DNA of 64,000 bases, taken from positions 2,886,501 to 2,950,500 of the forward strand of contig NZ_CP022372.1 of the NCBI RefSeq assembly GCF_002220095.1. Reading direction: 5' to 3'. Under the pieces are notes generated by a model. It saw nothing but the letters and a program-made list of their open reading frames with translations, was not told where the DNA came from and searched no databases. Source of the DNA: Bosea sp. AS-1 (GTDB lineage Bacteria > Pseudomonadota > Alphaproteobacteria > Rhizobiales > Beijerinckiaceae). This document shows, piece by piece, positions 30,235 to 40,403 of this stretch. Numbering within the stretch: position 1 is the first letter of the stretch; each line of letters begins with the position of its first letter. The translations under genes and the position numbers were made by a program.

Positions 30235-32142
30235 GTGATTCCGTCGATCGCCACGGTCTGCGTTTCAGGAACGCTTCAGGAAAAACTCGAGGCCATCGCG
30301 GCCGCCGGCTTCACGGCGGTCGAGATCTTCGAAAACGACCTGATCGCCTTTCCGGGCTCTCCGGCCGAGATTCGGCGCATTTGCGCCGACCTCGGATTGC
30401 AGATCGTCACCTGCCAACCTTTCCGCGATTTCGAGGGCATGCCGGAGGGCCGCCGGCAGCGCGTCTTCGACCGGGCCGAGCGCAAGTTCGACTTGCTTCA
30501 GGAACTCGGCACCGACCTGCTCTTCGTCTGCTCCAATACATCGCCCGAGGCACTGGCGGGCATCGATCGGCTTGCCGCCGATTTCGCCGAGCTCGGCGAG
30601 CGGGCAGGGCGGCGCGGGCTCAAGGTCGGCTTCGAGGCGTTGGCCTGGGGCCGCCACGTCTTCGACTACCGCGACGCCTGGGAGATCGTGCGGAGGGCCA
30701 ACCGGCCGGAGGTCGGGATCGTGCTCGATTCCTTCCATATCCTGGCCCGCGGGCTCGATCTCTCGGCGATCGGAACGATTCCGCGCGACAAGATTTCGAT
30801 GGTGCAGATGGCAGATGCGCCGCTGCTGCAGATGGACCCGCTCTCATGGAGCCGGCACTGGCGCTGCCTGCCGGGGCAGGGTGATCTCGATCTCGCAGGA
30901 TTCATGCGTGCCCTGGTCTCGACCGGCTATGACGGCGTGCTCTCGCTTGAAATCTTCAACGACCGCTTCCGCGCCGGTTCGGCCCGCTCGGTTGCGCTCG
31001 ACGGGCATCGCTCGCTGATCTGGCTGCTCGATGAGACGGCCCGGCAGACGGCCAAGCCCGTGCCCGGTGCGGTGCCAATGCCTCCGCCGGGGCCCGTCGA
31101 GGCCGTGGAATTCATTGAGTTCGCGGTTTCGGAAGCCGAGCGGCCAGGTTTCGAGAGGTTGCTGCGCGCGCTGGGCTTCCGCCGGGCTGGCGCGCATCGC
31201 TCGAAGGATGTCGATCTTTGGAGCCAGGGCGATATCCGCATCGTGCTCAACAGCGAGGCCGACGGCTTCGCCCACAGCTATCAGATCACCCACGGCACCT
31301 CTGTCTGCGCGCTGGCGCTGCGCGTGCCGGACGCACAGGCTGCAATCAACCGGGCCAAGGCGCTGCTCGATGTGCCGCATGCGGGCGCGGTGGGGCCGGG
31401 CGAACTCGATATCCCGGCCGTGCGCGGGCTTGGCGGCAGCCTGGTCTATTTCCTGGATCGCGCCTCCGCGCTCGGACGATGGTCTGAGGTCGATTTCGAG
31501 GCCACGGACGAAACCGCGGCCGATGCCGGCCTGATCGCCGTCGACCATGTCTCGCAGAGCATGCAGTACGAGGAGATGCTGACCTGGCTGCTATTCTATT
31601 CGTCGCTGTTCGCGACGCGGAAGGCACCTAGCCAGGCCGTGCTCGATCCGGGTGGCGTGGTCCAGAGCCAGGTCATCGAGAGCGGCCTCGACGGCAAGAC
31701 TGGCGACGGCTTGCGGCTCATCCTCAACGGCTCGCAGAGCCACCGGACGCTCTCGGCCCGCTTCATCACCGACTTCTTCGGCTCCGGCGTGCAGCACATC
31801 GCCTTCGCGACCGACGACATCGCGACGACGGTCGAGCGGCTTGTCGCGAACGGCGTCGCGATGCTGCCGATCCCAGAGAACTATTATGACGACCTCGAAG
31901 CGCGCTCCGATCTCTCACCCGCGGAAATCGACCGGCTCAAGGCGCTGAACATCCTCCATGACAGCGATGCAGGCGGCAGTTTTCGACAAGCTTATACGCA
32001 GACGCTCGATGGCGGGCTGTTCTTCGAGATCGTCCAGCGCGATGGCTATGCCGGCTATGGCGCTGCCAACGCCGGGATCCGCCTGACCGCGCAGGCGAGG
32101 CTGGCACGGCCAATCAGCATGCCGGCACTCGGACACGGCTGA
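30235..32142 (+). CDS. quiC: 3-dehydroshikimate dehydratase, TIM-barrel/HPPD-like fusion
   Basis: A 635-residue protein of two parts. Residues ~1-280 are a xylose-isomerase-like TIM barrel (IPSIATVCVSGTLQEKLEAI; EIFENDLIAFPGSP; GFEALAWGRHVFDYRD; MVQMADAPL), as in metal-dependent dehydroshikimate dehydratases that make protocatechuate. Residues ~290-635 are an HPPD-like vicinal-oxygen-chelate region with the ligand-type residues VDHVSQSM, GVQHIAFATDD and FFEIVQRDG. This QuiC1-type fusion is a known arrangement. The GTG start at 30235 follows GGGGAGG. Last gene of the operon; it links quinate/shikimate breakdown to the pca genes. Confidence 0.9.
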   Translation: MIPSIATVCVSGTLQEKLEAIAAAGFTAVEIFENDLIAFPGSPAEIRRICADLGLQIVTCQPFRDFEGMPEGRRQRVFDRAERKFDLLQELGTDLLFVCSNTSPEALAGIDRLAADFAELGERAGRRGLKVGFEALAWGRHVFDYRDAWEIVRRANRPEVGIVLDSFHILARGLDLSAIGTIPRDKISMVQMADAPLLQMDPLSWSRHWRCLPGQGDLDLAGFMRALVSTGYDGVLSLEIFNDRFRAGSARSVALDGHRSLIWLLDETARQTAKPVPGAVPMPPPGPVEAVEFIEFAVSEAERPGFERLLRALGFRRAGAHRSKDVDLWSQGDIRIVLNSEADGFAHSYQITHGTSVCALALRVPDAQAAINRAKALLDVPHAGAVGPGELDIPAVRGLGGSLVYFLDRASALGRWSEVDFEATDETAADAGLIAVDHVSQSMQYEEMLTWLLFYSSLFATRKAPSQAVLDPGGVVQSQVIESGLDGKTGDGLRLILNGSQSHRTLSARFITDFFGSGVQHIAFATDDIATTVERLVANGVAMLPIPENYYDDLEARSDLSPAEIDRLKALNILHDSDAGGSFRQAYTQTLDGGLFFEIVQRDGYAGYGAANAGIRLTAQARLARPISMPALGHG

Positions 32143-32404
32143 AGCCTCGTTTGCACTGGCGCCACACGCGGGGAGCCCGGGTGACGCCATTTGTCGACTG
32201 ATGTCTCATTGGATCCACGGCTTCTCGTGGATGGCATCCAGCGCGTCCATTGTGGCGGAGGGGGCCTATATTCGATTCGCATAAGACATATTATGGAACT
32301 AAAATGCGAGTGGGACGCTGCTGCGTTCCGTCCTGGCTTTCCTTCGACCGAACGAAGGTCGATCGATCACAAACCGGATGCTGCAGGCTGAAACGGCTCC
32401 CAGG
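32143..32404. other. Intergenic region between the pca operon and the doxX gene
   Basis: About 260 bp without a supported gene. It contains a short hairpin, ATCCACG-N6-CGTGGAT (about 32212-32231), that may end the pca operon although no U-tract follows. A stretch around 32270-32305 is much richer in A+T than its surroundings. No regulator site is recognised. Confidence 0.35.
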
Positions 32405-32797
32405 CTAAGGCAGGTAAGCGAACAGGCCGGTGGGTACGCCTCGGAAAAGAGAGATTGTGCCAGCGCCAGCAACAGCCAGGGCAAAGAAGCCACCCGCCAT
32501 GGTCACGTTCTTCAGAAGCTCCGTGATGTTGCTCCTGTGGGCGTCATAGCCTGTGACGAGACACCAGAGCCCCAGCAAGACGCTCGCGGTGCGCACTGGA
32601 TATCCAACGACGACGGCGAGTCCCCCGACAAGCTCGCAGAAGCCGATCAGATAGGCGAAGAAGACGGCATCTGGCAGACCGAGCGCTTGCAGGCCCGGGA
32701 CAAGCTTGGCCTCACCGCCACGCAGCTTCAGGATCCCCCAAACGATGAACGGCACGCCCAGAAACAGCCGTGCGATGACAAGACCTTCGTCGAACAT
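32405..32797 (-). CDS. DoxX-family membrane protein
   Basis: A 130-residue four-helix membrane protein of the DoxX/DoxD-like group (MFDEGLVIARLFLGVPFIVW; GFCELVGGLAVVVGYPVRTA; LLGLWCLVTGYDAH). The start is the ATG at 32795-32797 after GGGGGAA; six further codons upstream have no ribosome site. DoxX proteins are often linked to thiol or redox homeostasis, but no activity is established for this subgroup. Single gene downstream of the encapsulin. Confidence 0.8.
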   Translation of the reverse strand: MFDEGLVIARLFLGVPFIVWGILKLRGGEAKLVPGLQALGLPDAVFFAYLIGFCELVGGLAVVVGYPVRTASVLLGLWCLVTGYDAHRSNITELLKNVTMAGGFFALAVAGAGTISLFRGVPTGLFAYLP

Positions 32798-32903
32798 ATT
32801 GATTTCCCCCAACATTCTCTGACGATCATCGCAGCAGAAGATCTTGTGCTCTGTCCCTTGCGGCCCTGTCTTCGCTGGGCTGTGCGGACGGGGCTTGGCC
32901 TTG

Positions 32904-33710
32904 CTACTTGCCTTGCGCCGCGAGGGCGACGGCGGCTTCCGAGGTGAGCATGCGGAAGGTGAAGCTCTCCTGCAGGTAGAGCTCGACCGTCGTGGCGCTG
33001 TGGCTGAGATAGCCGATCGAGATGTCCTGGCCGAGATCGAGCTCGAAATCGCCGCCGCGCGTGGTCAGCACGAAGCCGCCCTGGATCGCCGGCGCCCAGA
33101 TCACCCCGCCATCGACGATGCGCTCGACATGGTGGAAGATCGGGTAGCCGTCGTCGCTGCCGCCGCTCGCGGCCCGATAGGCCTCGCCGCCCAGCACCAG
33201 CGCATAGGGCCCGTTGCAGCCGGCGAGCTTGAGTTCGCTCAGCGCCCGGGCGACCGCCTCCGGATAGGCGTCGAGCTTGGCCGGCAGCGCCACCGCGGCA
33301 TTGCTGCTGCCGGCGCGGATGCCGCCGATCCCGGCCGCGGCATAGCCCTCGAACACCGCCCGGTCCTCGGCGAAGGCGATCGTCCTGGCGGCATCCTTCA
33401 CCGGCTGCCAGTTCGAGTCGTTCGCGCCGCGCTCGACATCGTCGACCGCCTGCCGCGTCAGCGTGAAGGGCACGCGCAGCTCGACCAGGGCTTGCGCCTC
33501 GCGCAGCAGCGAGCGGATGCCCGCGCCCGGCGCCTCGATCGGCCTGGTATGGCCCGTCCCGGCCGCGGCATAGGCCGGCCCCTTCGGCCCGACCACGTCG
33601 ACGACGCGCCGCGCCGCCAGATAGCGCTTCAGCGTGCGCGAGGCCTCGTCCTCGATCTGCGCCCAGGCGGCATCCGAGATGGGAGCGAGCTCCCGGTGCA
33701 GATTATTCAT
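32904..33710 (-). CDS. Family 1 encapsulin shell protein
   Basis: A 268-residue HK97-fold protein that assembles into a proteinaceous nanocompartment. The family 1 features are the N-terminal LHRELAPISDAAWAQIEDEA (start of the cargo-binding N-helix), the VDVVGPKGPAYAAAGTG strand, the E-loop with LREAQALVELRVPFTLTR, the P-domain with AFAEDRAVFEGYAAAGIGGI and the C-terminal DISIGYLSHSATTVELYLQE. The length fits the T=1, 60-mer class. The gene starts 8 bp inside the end of the DyP peroxidase gene, its cargo, so shell and cargo are translationally coupled. Confidence 0.95.
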   Translation of the reverse strand: MNNLHRELAPISDAAWAQIEDEASRTLKRYLAARRVVDVVGPKGPAYAAAGTGHTRPIEAPGAGIRSLLREAQALVELRVPFTLTRQAVDDVERGANDSNWQPVKDAARTIAFAEDRAVFEGYAAAGIGGIRAGSSNAAVALPAKLDAYPEAVARALSELKLAGCNGPYALVLGGEAYRAASGGSDDGYPIFHHVERIVDGGVIWAPAIQGGFVLTTRGGDFELDLGQDISIGYLSHSATTVELYLQESFTFRMLTSEAAVALAAQGK

Positions 33711-34779
33711 GGCCTGCCTCTTCCTTCAGGGAGCCGATGCCGAGCGAGCCGTCGCCGGACGATCTGGATGGGGAAGCCGCCGGCGCCGGCGCGGACGCGT
33801 CAGGGGCCGGCGCGGCGGTCTCCGGCGCGGCCATCTCCGGCGTGACGGCGTCGAGGAAGGTCGCGGTCGGCACGAAGAACAGCGAGCCGGTGACCGCGCG
33901 GCTGAAATCGAGCAGCCGGTCGTAATTGCCCGGCGGCGAGCCGACGAACATGTTCTCCAGCATGCGCTCGATCCGGCGCGGCGTGCGGCAATAGCCGATG
34001 AAATAGGTGCCGAACTCGGCGCTGCCGACTTTGCCGAAGGGCATGTTGTCGCGCAGGATGTCGACCGGCTCGCCATCCTCGGTGAGGCTGGTCAGGACAT
34101 TGTGGGCATAGGGCTTCTTGACCGCGTCCGCCTGCTCGATGTCGGAGAGCTTGTAGCGGCCGATGATGTTCTCCTGCTCCTCGACCGGCACCCGGTTCCA
34201 GCCGGGAAGGTCGTGCAGGTACTTCTGGACGATGACGTAGCTGCCGCCGGCGAAGGCCGGGTCCTCCGCGTCGATCAGGGTGGCGCGGATGGCGTCCGGC
34301 CCGGCCGGGTTCTCGGTGCCGTCGACGAAGCCGATCAGGTCGCGGTCGTCGAAATAGTTGAAGCCGTGGACCTCGTCGACGGTGGTCACCGCGCCGTCGA
34401 GCCGGGCCATGATCTCCTTGGCCAGCTCGAAGCACAGGTCCATCCGCCTGGTCGCGCGGATGTGGAACAGGATGTCGCCCGGGGTCGAGACGGCGTGATG
34501 CACGCCGCGGATCTCCTGGAACGGATGCAGCTCCTGCGGCCGCGGCCCGTCGAACAGCCGGTCCCAGGCTTCCGAGCCGAAGGCCATGACGCAGGACAGA
34601 TTGCCCTGGAGATCGCGGAAGCCGACCGCCCGCAGCAGCGACGACAGGTCGGCGCACAGCTCCCGCACCGTCGCCTCGGGGCCGCGGCCCGGATCGATCG
34701 TCACGACCAGGAACAGCGCCGAACGCGTCAGCGTCGCCATGACCGGCTGCGAAATCACGGATGGCAGACCTCTATCCAT
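33703..34779 (-). CDS. DyP-type heme peroxidase, encapsulin cargo
   Basis: A 358-residue dye-decolorising peroxidase. The family motif GFVDGTENPAGP carries the distal Asp, and SADRY-like IGYCRTPRRIERMLENMF the C-terminal half; the Arg and proximal His regions are consistent with class B. The C-terminus is an Ala/Pro-rich linker followed by SLGIGSLKEE, a typical encapsulin targeting peptide, so the enzyme should be packed in the shell encoded next door. The start at 34779 gives an N-terminus like known DyPs; an ATG 13 codons later (34740) is an alternative. Confidence 0.94.
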   Translation of the reverse strand: MDRGLPSVISQPVMATLTRSALFLVVTIDPGRGPEATVRELCADLSSLLRAVGFRDLQGNLSCVMAFGSEAWDRLFDGPRPQELHPFQEIRGVHHAVSTPGDILFHIRATRRMDLCFELAKEIMARLDGAVTTVDEVHGFNYFDDRDLIGFVDGTENPAGPDAIRATLIDAEDPAFAGGSYVIVQKYLHDLPGWNRVPVEEQENIIGRYKLSDIEQADAVKKPYAHNVLTSLTEDGEPVDILRDNMPFGKVGSAEFGTYFIGYCRTPRRIERMLENMFVGSPPGNYDRLLDFSRAVTGSLFFVPTATFLDAVTPEMAAPETAAPAPDASAPAPAASPSRSSGDGSLGIGSLKEEAGHE

Positions 34780-34924
34780 GGACGACCCGTTTTTGACCCT
34801 TAACAGCGATGGTTCAATGTCATGCCGCCAGCGGCTGTGGCCGGTTGCGGACTGGGCGGCCAGGCCGCGCGGCAAGGAGCTCGATGGCTTGCCCCTGCCC
34901 CCGGGAGCTGGCGCCGGGGTGGTT

Positions 34925-35119
34925 TCAATCCATGTCGCGGAAGGCGTGGCCGGCGCTGGCGACGCCTTCGATCACGCTCGGCGGCAGCAAATCCGCCGCA
35001 GCGGTTCCGCCGAAGATCCACTCCTTCGGATCAGCGAAATCCGGGAGCTTCGCACCGCTGGCGACATAAAGGCCGATCGCCGGCTTCTTCGCATTGAGAT
35101 AGAGGTCGTATTGCTGCAT
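34925..35119 (-). CDS. Small hypothetical protein
   Basis: A 64-residue cytoplasmic protein (MQQYDLYLNAKKPAIGLYVA...) beginning 12 bp after a GGGAGG ribosome site. It has a beta-beta-alpha look and ends in AGHAFRDMD. I recognise no family. It lies between the DyP gene and the DUF2171 gene on the same strand and could be part of the same transcript, although a short GC-rich hairpin (34899-34919) separates it from the DyP gene. Confidence 0.55.
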   Translation of the reverse strand: MQQYDLYLNAKKPAIGLYVASGAKLPDFADPKEWIFGGTAAADLLPPSVIEGVASAGHAFRDMD

Positions 35120-35184
35120 CGCACCGGTCCTCCCGCAACGATAAGGACCGCGATCACCCGGGCGGGCCACCGCGGCCGAGGGCA

Positions 35185-35439
35185 TCACAGGCTGACCGGC
35201 TTGCCGGACGGCTCCTCCTCCAGCGTCACGGCGATGTCGGCATTGGCGGAGAGCCGCACCTTGTCGCCTTCGACGCCGGCAACGAAGCCGAGCTCGATGT
35301 AATGATGATGACCTTCATGCCGGCCATAGGCGTCGCTCTTCTTGAGCTTGATGCGGCCGCCCTCGACCCGGTCGACCGTCCCGACATGGACCCCGTCCGC
35401 CCCGATGACCTCCATGTTCTCCCTGACCTTGTCCTGCAT
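35185..35439 (-). CDS. DUF2171 domain-containing protein
   Basis: An 84-residue single-domain protein of the DUF2171 family (IGADGVHVGTVDRVEGGRIK; the histidine-rich turn GRHEGHHHYIELGFV). The fold resembles PRC-barrel proteins. Proteins of this kind are common in stress-linked loci of Hyphomicrobiales; no biochemical role is known. A good AGGAGGG ribosome site is present. It is transcribed in the same direction as the encapsulin pair. Confidence 0.85.
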   Translation of the reverse strand: MQDKVRENMEVIGADGVHVGTVDRVEGGRIKLKKSDAYGRHEGHHHYIELGFVAGVEGDKVRLSANADIAVTLEEEPSGKPVSL

Positions 35440-35528
35440 CCTGAAGCCCTCCTCCGTTAAAAACCGCCCGTATTGAAAACCGTGCCCGTTGGAACTGGCG
35501 ATGGGTCGAAATCCTGATTTTCGCCTGT

Positions 35529-38144
<2,616 letters not shown>

Positions 38145-38259
38145 GGAATAGCCTTCCGGAACAATACTGACCAAGGCTGATACCAGCGCTGCGGTCTCGC
38201 CCTGTCAATCTCGGGCGACGATCTGCTGCGAAAGGCTACGACCCTGCCAAGGCATCCGA

Positions 38260-38274
38260 GCAACCGACATGCCA
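38260..38274 (-). promoter_or_regulatory. Sigma-54 (-24/-12) promoter of clpB
   Basis: On the minus strand TGGCATGTCGGTTGC matches the sigma-54 consensus TGGCAYG-N4-TTGC, with GG and GC exactly 12 bp apart. It would start transcription near 38249, about 105 bases before the clpB ATG. The enhancer dyads lie 84 bp upstream of the -12 element. Confidence 0.85.
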
Positions 38275-38326
38275 AAACCAGGTGCGAATGAAATCAAAAG
38301 GATAAAGGAGAGCGCTGTCAGTTGCC

Positions 38327-38362
38327 GGACAAACTGTCGGGAGTGGCGAGGACAATCTGTCC
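38327..38362. promoter_or_regulatory. Paired enhancer dyads (UAS) of clpB
   Basis: Two 13-bp dyads, GGACAAACTGTCG (38327-38339) and GGACAATCTGTCC (38350-38362), are spaced 23 bp centre to centre. They are of the same sequence class and spacing as those upstream of hsp20, hdeD and the bestrophin gene. They sit in the gap between the kinase stop codon and the clpB promoter. Confidence 0.8.
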
Positions 38363-38378
38363 ATCTCGTCCGGCATCA

Positions 38379-40403
38379 TCACCGGGCCGCGGGCAGCCAG
38401 ACGGTGAAGGTCGTCCCGGCGCCCGGTCCGCTCGCCACCGAGATCTTTCCACCCTGACGCGTCGTGAGCATCTGGCTGATCGAGAGTCCGAGTCCGGTTC
38501 CCTCCCGCCGCTTCGTCGTGAAGAATGGATCGAAGACCTTCTGCATCACCTCTGAGCTCATGCCGGCCCCAGTGTCAGAAACCTGAATGGCGACGCCGGC
38601 CTCCCCATCCATATCGCTGTCGAATGTGCGCAGGGTGAGGACCCCGCCATCGGGCATCGCGTGGATGGCGTTGACGATGAGATTGACCAGCACCTGCTGA
38701 AACTCGGTCCGATTCATCATGATCGGGTGCAGCGCCCTATCCTCACGCTCCACGGAGATCGTGCTTTTTCTCAGGAGATGCTGAACCAGCGGCAGCGTAT
38801 CGGAAATTGCGCCGGCTACCGCATACTGCTCGGTATAGCCGGAATACTCTTGCGGTTTCGCGAACTGCAGCAGCTTCGTCACCATCTCCGTGATGCGGTC
38901 CATCTGCTGCTCGATGAGGCGGAATTCCGTCCGCGCCTGCTCGGCCTCGGTCCCCATGAGCTGGCGGATCACCTCCAGATTGCCCTGCATGACGGCAATG
39001 GGGTTGTTGATCTCGTGCGCGACACCGGCGGTGATTTCGCCGATCGCTGCAAGCTTCTCCGACATGACGAGCTGCCGTGTCGTCGTCTCGAGCTGCGTCG
39101 TCGTAAGCTGCAGGGCTTGCGCCCTTTCCTCGACGCGCTGGTTGAGTTCATCGTTCCATTGCCTGAGCTCGGCGTCGCGCTCCTGCACCAGATCAAGCAA
39201 GCGGTCTAGATGAAGCGCGACCTGCCCGATCTCGTCTGTCTTGGTGGCAAGGCCGGTTCGGGCCGAGAGGTCGCCGCCTTCGACCCGGGCAACAATATCG
39301 CCCATGCGCTCCAACGGCCGGAAGATGTCGCCGGCCCAGTGCAGGAACAGCGGCACGGTGGCGAACACGGCGACAAGGAAGGCGGCTGCAATCGCCAGCA
39401 AGGCTTCCTGCTTGGCTTGGGTGAAAGGCTTTTCCAGGAATCCGGCATAGAGCATGCCGACACGACGGTCGTAGCTATCGATGATCGGCTCGTAGGCCGA
39501 GACATACCAATCATCGACGACGAAGGCGCTGTCGCGCCAGACGCGCCCCTCGTCGAGCACGGCGTGGCGAACCTGCGCCGAGACCCGCGTTCCGATCGCC
39601 CTTTGCCCCTCGAACATGCGTACATTGGTGCTGACGCGAACATCGCCGAGAAACAAGGTCACCGTACCCTGACTGCCTTCAGGCAGGCCGGAGTCGTGAT
39701 AGATTAAGTCATTGATGCCATCGACGAAGGCGAGGTTCCGGTTCAGCAGAACGCCGCCGACCAGAGCGCCGGGCCTGCCATCGGGCAGCTTCAAGGGGCT
39801 CGCGGCGTGCAGGACCAGTCCGCGCGGCTCGGCGGAAAGATCGCTAGGAGCGCTTCCGGCCGTGGGAATGATCTCGACGCGTGCCCGCGAGGCCAGCGCG
39901 GGCGAGAGCGCAGCCAGATCCGTTTCCGCGAAGACATCGAGGCCGACCTTGGCGTGCCCCTGCAAAGCGGAGGTAACGATCGGCCAATTCGTTCGGACCG
40001 AAGCTGAGACCATCGAAGGGCCGCTGGCGACGACTCTCCCGTCCTCGGCGACAACGTAGAGGAAATCGAACCCGCGCCCTGCGGCGACCACCGACAGGAA
40101 TTCTGCCAGCCCTCCATCGATGCCGTCTCTCTTGCGCAGCAACTCCTGGAAACGAGCCGCCTCGGTCACCGAAACGAGGTGGTCTTCCGTCGTATCGCGG
40201 ATCCGGGCCAGGTACTGGTGCGCGATGGTCAGATCGTCATTGACCTTCGACAGCATCATCGCATTGAAGCGGGCGTTCCATCGGTAGATTCCGATGCCCA
40301 ATAGTAGCGGCAGGATGACCAGCATCGGCACGAGCGCGATCGCCAGCAGGCGATAGCGGACCGACCGGCTTCGAAGCCCCCTCCCCGCGACCTCGCTAGA
40401 CAT
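38379..40403 (-). CDS. Membrane sensor histidine kinase
   Basis: A 674-residue kinase. An N-terminal membrane helix (~19-39) is followed by a large periplasmic sensor region (~40-280, Cache-like) and a second membrane helix (LLAIAAAFLVAVFATVPLFL). Then come a HAMP domain (RPLERMGDIVARVEGGDLSA), a coiled coil, and HisKA with phospho-acceptor His463 in GVAHEINNP. The HATPase domain has NLIVNAIHAM (N box), DTGAGM (G1), FDPFFTTK and GTGLGLSI (G2). The ATG at 40403 overlaps the response-regulator stop by 8 bp, so this is its partner. Last gene of the pair. The signal sensed is unknown. Confidence 0.93.
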   Translation of the reverse strand: MSSEVAGRGLRSRSVRYRLLAIALVPMLVILPLLLGIGIYRWNARFNAMMLSKVNDDLTIAHQYLARIRDTTEDHLVSVTEAARFQELLRKRDGIDGGLAEFLSVVAAGRGFDFLYVVAEDGRVVASGPSMVSASVRTNWPIVTSALQGHAKVGLDVFAETDLAALSPALASRARVEIIPTAGSAPSDLSAEPRGLVLHAASPLKLPDGRPGALVGGVLLNRNLAFVDGINDLIYHDSGLPEGSQGTVTLFLGDVRVSTNVRMFEGQRAIGTRVSAQVRHAVLDEGRVWRDSAFVVDDWYVSAYEPIIDSYDRRVGMLYAGFLEKPFTQAKQEALLAIAAAFLVAVFATVPLFLHWAGDIFRPLERMGDIVARVEGGDLSARTGLATKTDEIGQVALHLDRLLDLVQERDAELRQWNDELNQRVEERAQALQLTTTQLETTTRQLVMSEKLAAIGEITAGVAHEINNPIAVMQGNLEVIRQLMGTEAEQARTEFRLIEQQMDRITEMVTKLLQFAKPQEYSGYTEQYAVAGAISDTLPLVQHLLRKSTISVEREDRALHPIMMNRTEFQQVLVNLIVNAIHAMPDGGVLTLRTFDSDMDGEAGVAIQVSDTGAGMSSEVMQKVFDPFFTTKRREGTGLGLSISQMLTTRQGGKISVASGPGAGTTFTVWLPAAR

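Noticed and set aside
34899..34919. GC-rich hairpin between the 64-residue orphan gene and the DyP gene as a strong terminator
   Set aside because: Only six base pairs, no U-tract; kept as a remark in the orphan gene entry.
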